Assembly (NCBI GenBank): GCA_034620365.1
Contig: JAQGEQ010000299.1
Location: 1,178,001-1,242,000, forward strand
Length of the DNA stretch: 64,000 nt
Reading direction: 5' to 3'
Source: Pegea sp. RAD2-039
Taxonomy: Eukaryota > Chordata > Thaliacea > Salpida > Salpidae
The position numbers were made by a program, and so were the translations under genes. Shown here piece by piece: positions 59,501 to 64,000 of the stretch (positions are counted from its first letter, which is position 1; each line of letters begins with the position of its first letter). The notes beneath the pieces were generated by a model that made no database searches, was not told where the DNA came from, and saw only the letters and a list, made by a program, of their open reading frames with translations.

Positions 59501-62500
59501 GAAATTGTTTAATTAGTTGAGATTAAATAAGAAAATTTTAGCTCACTAGAAATTAGGTTATCATCTATTTGTTAAATAAAAGTCACGAAAAAAGCTAAAA
59601 AGTGAAAAAATTAGTTAAAAAAAAGAGTAATAAAACTAACAAGTAAATTTCGATAAAAACAAGTTTGTTGTCCCCTTTGCATCGTCTAATGTATTTTAGA
59701 TGTCATAAATCTTTCATAGAGTTATTGAAAGATTTGATGCTTACTATTTGCTACTTTTGTGCAAAAATAAAAAAAAATTTATAAAAAAGAATAATTTTTT
59801 AGAATTTATAAAAATATCGTATGTGAATTTTGAATCTAAACCAGATGTTTGAACTTATTTCTTTCACAATTTAAGTAAAATACTTCAAGAAAACAATTTT
59901 TGTTATAATTTATAAGATTTTAATCTATTAAAGGATCACCTAACAGGTAGAATTCAGTTACTAACTGATACGATTATAATTTTGTTCAAACTTTTGTTCA
60001 GTATCTAGAAGAATTATTGTCGACAGTGTTTAACAAGAAGGCTTTAAAACTTAAAAGTCATATAATGATTAGGACCCTACTTTGGCTAAGAACGGCCGTC
60101 TATGATGTGCTTTGAGTGATGGTATTAAAAATAAACCAACAACAGTGAGATGCAAAAAAACTAATGCAGCAAGACACAGTAAAATGGGAAAGAAAAAGCT
60201 ATGAGGGTTTCTTTCTTTTCTTTGAAGCTGTTTTTCTCTATCCTTTATTTGTTTGCGGAGTAGAGAGCTCCGTCGTAGTGATTTGTTGTGACATCTTTCC
60301 AATCACTGGTATTGATGTCGAGCGATTTCATATTACACTTTTAAGTATCTTGAAATCGAAGGCAGAGACGGCTGACATTTCATTTGTCTCTTGATAGCTC
60401 CCCTGACTAATATAATAAAATAATCAGAAATATTATTGATAATAGTGAAATTTACAATAATATTTAGATTATAAGGAAAATATCCTTAAACAAAATTCTG
60501 AACAAAATTTCATGGATAAATTTTTCATATTTTTACATTCCTTAAAAAAAATCTGATACAAATTCATGAAATAATTATTTTATAAAAATGATAATATTTA
60601 AAATAACTTTTATCTTAAAAGCTCCGTGTGAACAGAAAAACGATTTTCCATAAAAAGTTCAATGATTAATCTCACTGAAAAGATCTTATGATCTTTGAAT
60701 TTAAAACTAAAGAGCAATATCTAAATTCTTAAATATATGCTTGTGCAGAAGGAATTACTACGGTTTATGATATAGTTTTAAATTACTTCAGATCAAAATA
60801 AAGTTGTTTAAGGTTTTAAGCTCTATTTTTAATACTTTAAAATTAATTTATTTTAGTTTTTAATCATATATTTCTCTAAAGAGAAGAAGAAATTTTTGAA
60901 ACCTAATTTCTTATTAAAAGTAGAAATTAATTTCAGCTTTTCAAGCAAAAAAATTACTTCTAACTATCTAATCATCAAAATTGATTTGTAATTTTTTTAA
61001 ACAAGTTTTTTATTTACAGTTTATAAAAGTACTACAAAGTGCTGTGGTTGTATATTGTTTAATTTTATTTGATTTCTTATCAACTGTACGTTCAAGATAT
61101 TTTTAAAGAGTAACAAAAAGTAAATTAATATAGTAATGATTTTATTAGTAAAATTCTATAAAAGTAATTGTTACAAGTCTTGTGATATTTCAGGAAAATT
61201 ATTTCACTTATAATTTTTAGAAAACTCAGAACTCTTTAAGCTATTAAATGATATGCTGAGAAACAATTTTTCTATTAGCTTTTGTTTACTTACAATTTTT
61301 TACTTCCATTTATTATCTATGTCTAAAATATCTCAGTTTTTACCTTTTCTTAATCCATAGCTCTATTTTTACAGTGGCATAAAATAAAATTATATTTGCT
61401 TTAAAAAAGGTTTTAATAATTTTAACCTTTTAAGAGCTTGTTAAGAATTTTACTCTGTTTCTACTGGATTTGATCAAAAAAGTTGATAAAAAATATTGTA
61501 AAAGTCATACACACAAAGGCTTAGTTTGTAATATTATTGCAACAAATTGAGATAAATAATATTAATTTTTCGGTTTGATTATAATATCAGAAATACTTTT
61601 TGTAATAGTTTAACATTTATAAGTAAAAGAATAATTTTGATATCTTGGCAAATTTGTGTTAGTTAAGTGGCTAACATTTTCATTCATAACTTTTAATATT
61701 TTTATTTGTTTTCTTTTTGTTCAGAAATTAATATTTTTTAAAACTGTTTACTAGATAAGTATTTAATAAGAAACATAAAACATTTAAAACCAAACAAAAG
61801 TTGAATGAATTTTGTTTAAAAATGTATTTTTAGGTTGAAGCCAATTCTTACAAAACAATTATTTAAGTTTAAAACTTTATTTTATCTTACAATGGTCAGC
61901 AAATATAAATTTAAGAAAAAAATTGATTAAACTTGCACTGTAACTATCAATCGCCTATAATTTACCATATAAACACAATTAATAACCACATGCTTGAACT
62001 AACATCAAAACAAAGTTATTGCTTGAAATGTCATAACTTATTAATTGTATATAGAAATATAATTTCAAAACTTTTAGCTTCAATGTTTTTGATATTTTAT
62101 TCTTACTTTACAAGTCGTCACTATTTAGTTGACTAAATCTGGTTTATAGCTAAGAACTAAACCAGTAGAAAATGTTGGAATGATATAGTACAAGCTTTGT
62201 TTACGTTCGTTTTGCTTTGATCTCTGAAATAATTTAATCTTTAATAAATCACTAAAAGAAGGATAATCAAAAGTAAACTAAATGATTAGCCAGGGTTTAA
62301 AAATTTTGAAATTTTTAGGCATCAGTCTAGTGGAAATGGTCAAAGAAATTTCATAATCAAGGAAAAAAACAAAGAAATAATTGTAAAAATGTCTAATTGA
62401 ATTATTTACATCAACTTACTTCTTACTAGCTGTCTAAAAATGTAATATTTTGATCAAGAAAGCAAATTTGAAATGTGCTGCGGCTTATAAAACCAGCTAA

Positions 62501-63012
62501 AGCTGTATCTGAAGGCTTAAAATTAAGTCAAATCATAGAAACTTGTCCATGAAACTTCAAACCAGTTGATCTCTTTAAAGTAATCTTTGAATGTTCAGAA
62601 TATTACAAGAAGCTAAATTTTCTGGTTATGCCGGATTATTTGTGTTATACTCAAATGATTATTCATCTATTTGAGATGTAATTATACCATCAACCCCAAC
62701 ATCTACTATTTTGTACTTAAATACTTTGATGAATCAGTCTGCTTAAAAAGAATCTCTGTTAAACTTTAAGCTGAAATTTTATAAATATTTGTATAAGTGC
62801 TACTTTTGTCTTTAAGTCGATATTATCTTCAACATAATTTCATGTTTTTCTGATTTCTGTTTTTTACAAAGGTATGGAGGACGTTGTTGGATTGATGAGC
62901 TGTATTATCCGGGATGTGCTTGGAACCTCTCACTCTTTTCTAATCTTGGAATAAGATCTGACATAGGAAAGCCAAACTCCACGCCAAAATCAGGCTCTAT
63001 ACCAATCAAAAG
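53512..63012 (+). CDS. Secreted glycoprotein, 5' part (runs off window)
   Basis: Three exons seen: 53512-53667, 57335-57567, 62872-63012 (phases 0, 2, 2), giving the first 176 residues; the gene continues past the window. Residues 1 to about 31 form a signal peptide (a basic start, then VLVSIFFLCLAI). The mature part begins SGTHFRGGTAWW and contains EYYLGWRYSF, several Cys, and at least four N-glycosylation sequons (NST, NLT, NLS, NST), so it is extracellular. From memory, a THFRGG start, a conserved aromatic W-R-x-S-F strand and a later R-S-D-I-G-K-P-N-S-T-P strand recur in large uncharacterised secreted or transmembrane proteins of many invertebrates; I cannot name a domain. Introns 1 and 2 (3667 and 5304 bp) are unusually long for this window. 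Confidence 0.8.
53668..57334. other. Intron 1 of the secreted glycoprotein gene
   Basis: Donor GAT|GTAAGT at 53667/53668 and acceptor TTTTTCAG ending at 57334. AT-rich throughout, with short AATAAT runs near 54358-54410. No nested gene or mobile element recognised. Confidence 0.75.
57568..62871. other. Intron 2 of the secreted glycoprotein gene
   Basis: Donor TATG|GTGAGT at 57567/57568 and acceptor TTTTACAAAG ending at 62871. Mostly AT-rich filler. One GC-richer island at 60060-60410 is described separately. Confidence 0.75.
60060..60410 (-). other. GC-richer island in intron 2 with minus-strand open frames
   Basis: About 350 bp that stands out from its AT-rich surroundings. On the minus strand an ATG frame of 28 codons (about 60331-60245) reads MKSLDINTSDWKDV and is overlapped, in a different frame, by a longer open stretch ending at 60069. 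That stretch encodes a basic helix (KQIKDREKQLQRKE) followed by one hydrophobic segment (FPILLCLAALVFLHL) and a short basic tail. It has no ATG of its own. This could be a decayed retrocopy, an insertion, or a nested small membrane-protein gene with a frameshift. I do not recognise it. Confidence 0.3.
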
Positions 63013-64000
63013 GTTAAAATTATTTCCAAATACGTTTCATAAATTAGATTTTGAGTTAAAGAGTTTTCAATGATTAGAATAATTTATTCTAAAGAATATT
63101 GTATGTAATTAAAAATAATTTTTAAAGAAACGAAAAGTTTAGTTTCGTAGAATTTGGAAAAATCTAAAGAAATAAATAGATTTTTGAAAATATCAGTCGC
63201 TGCAAAAGTTGCTCTTAAATTTGTCTGCAAAGTTTCTCAAATATGTTGTTTTAATTTTGAACAAAATAAGTTCATAAAAAGCATTTTCAGCATAAACTTG
63301 AGAAAGAGTATTTGAGTTTTGCTAATGTAATTATATCAATTAGAATAATGAGGTGGTTTTATAATTAACTTAAGCGTGGTTGATACTTCTTTTGAAGCTT
63401 ACAGTTCAAAAGTTATTTATTCTTTAAATTTACATTTTTGAAGTAAGCCTTTGAAAATTGTTCAAATTTCCTTTTTGCTTTTATTCAAACGAAAATTATC
63501 TCAGCTTAATTTTGATTTTCTTTTAACCGATAAAATATATAAAATAAATTACTTTTAAAAGATAAATTTATTGTAAAGTAATAGAATCAAACAATAAAAA
63601 TAATTATTAAATTATCGATACTAAGATTATTTGATAAATAAAGTTTGCTTTAAACATCAATTTGTAGTTATTACCACGATATAGACGCAGACTTCTAAAG
63701 ATTTTTATCAGTGTTTCCAATGTGGAAAATTTTGTTAAAACATTTAAATAATCTAAAAATCTTTCTATTCAAAATTTTTATCAATTTTTTTATATGACAA
63801 ACTTTTCTGTATTTTTCAATTTTTGTAGTTGATTTAGACAAATTATCAAAGCAAAATTTATTAGACTTCATCTTTAAACTTTTATACAAGCATCGGCATA
63901 ATTTGAAAGAACAATATTTTAAGTAATTTCTGGCTATCATTAAGTAATTATCAAACAATTGAAGTAAACTATTGATTTTCATCAAATATTTTTGTTTATT
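63013..64000. other. Intron 3 of the secreted glycoprotein gene, incomplete
   Basis: Starts at donor AAAAG|GTTAAA (63012/63013). No further exon of the gene is recognisable before the window ends. AT-rich; the minus-strand open frame at 63695-63985 is Lys/Phe/Asn-rich and typical of chance AT-rich frames. Confidence 0.6.

Overview
This is an AT-rich, intron-rich nuclear segment of an animal genome. The genes are clear metazoan orthologues (protein 4.1, ARMC1, bystin, PARP) with GT-AG introns, many of only 47-70 bp, and a LINE fragment is present. A flatworm (planarian-like) genome is my best guess from the base composition and tiny introns, but the sequence does not prove it.

Layout. 1-11990: a head-to-tail tandem array with a period of about 4.3 kb. 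It carries three nearly identical, intronless 548-codon genes for a DNA-dependent-type poly(ADP-ribose) polymerase, plus long AT-rich spacers. 14088-16168 (+): a 9-exon gene with two geminin-like coiled-coil modules; an in-frame TAA is followed by a good donor and a further exon open in the same frame. 16793-18045 (+): an unrecognised 4-exon gene. 18238-27668 (+): an unrecognised 23-exon gene for a coiled-coil, Lys/Glu/Ser-rich protein of about 1860 aa with an internally duplicated set of exons. 28474-35291 (+): complete protein 4.1/coracle orthologue (19 exons, 817 aa). 39509-41681 (-): complete ARMC1 orthologue (6 exons, 303 aa). 44215-44940 (+): 3' end of a non-LTR retrotransposon. 46549-49860 (+): complete bystin (10 exons, 423 aa) with a 14-bp minisatellite filling intron 8. 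53512-63012 and beyond (+): the 5' part of a secreted glycoprotein gene with 3.7 kb and 5.3 kb introns, cut by the window end. The remainder is AT-rich intergenic or intronic DNA.

The genes do not form one pathway. They cover ADP-ribosylation, probable replication-licensing or multiciliation control, membrane-cytoskeleton linkage, mitochondrial biology, 40S ribosome biogenesis and an extracellular protein. The parts most worth following up are the PARP array with its altered WGR signature, the doubled geminin module with its stop codon, and the exon duplication in the large coiled-coil gene. All exon models were built by hand from splice signals and reading phase; no transcript data were available.
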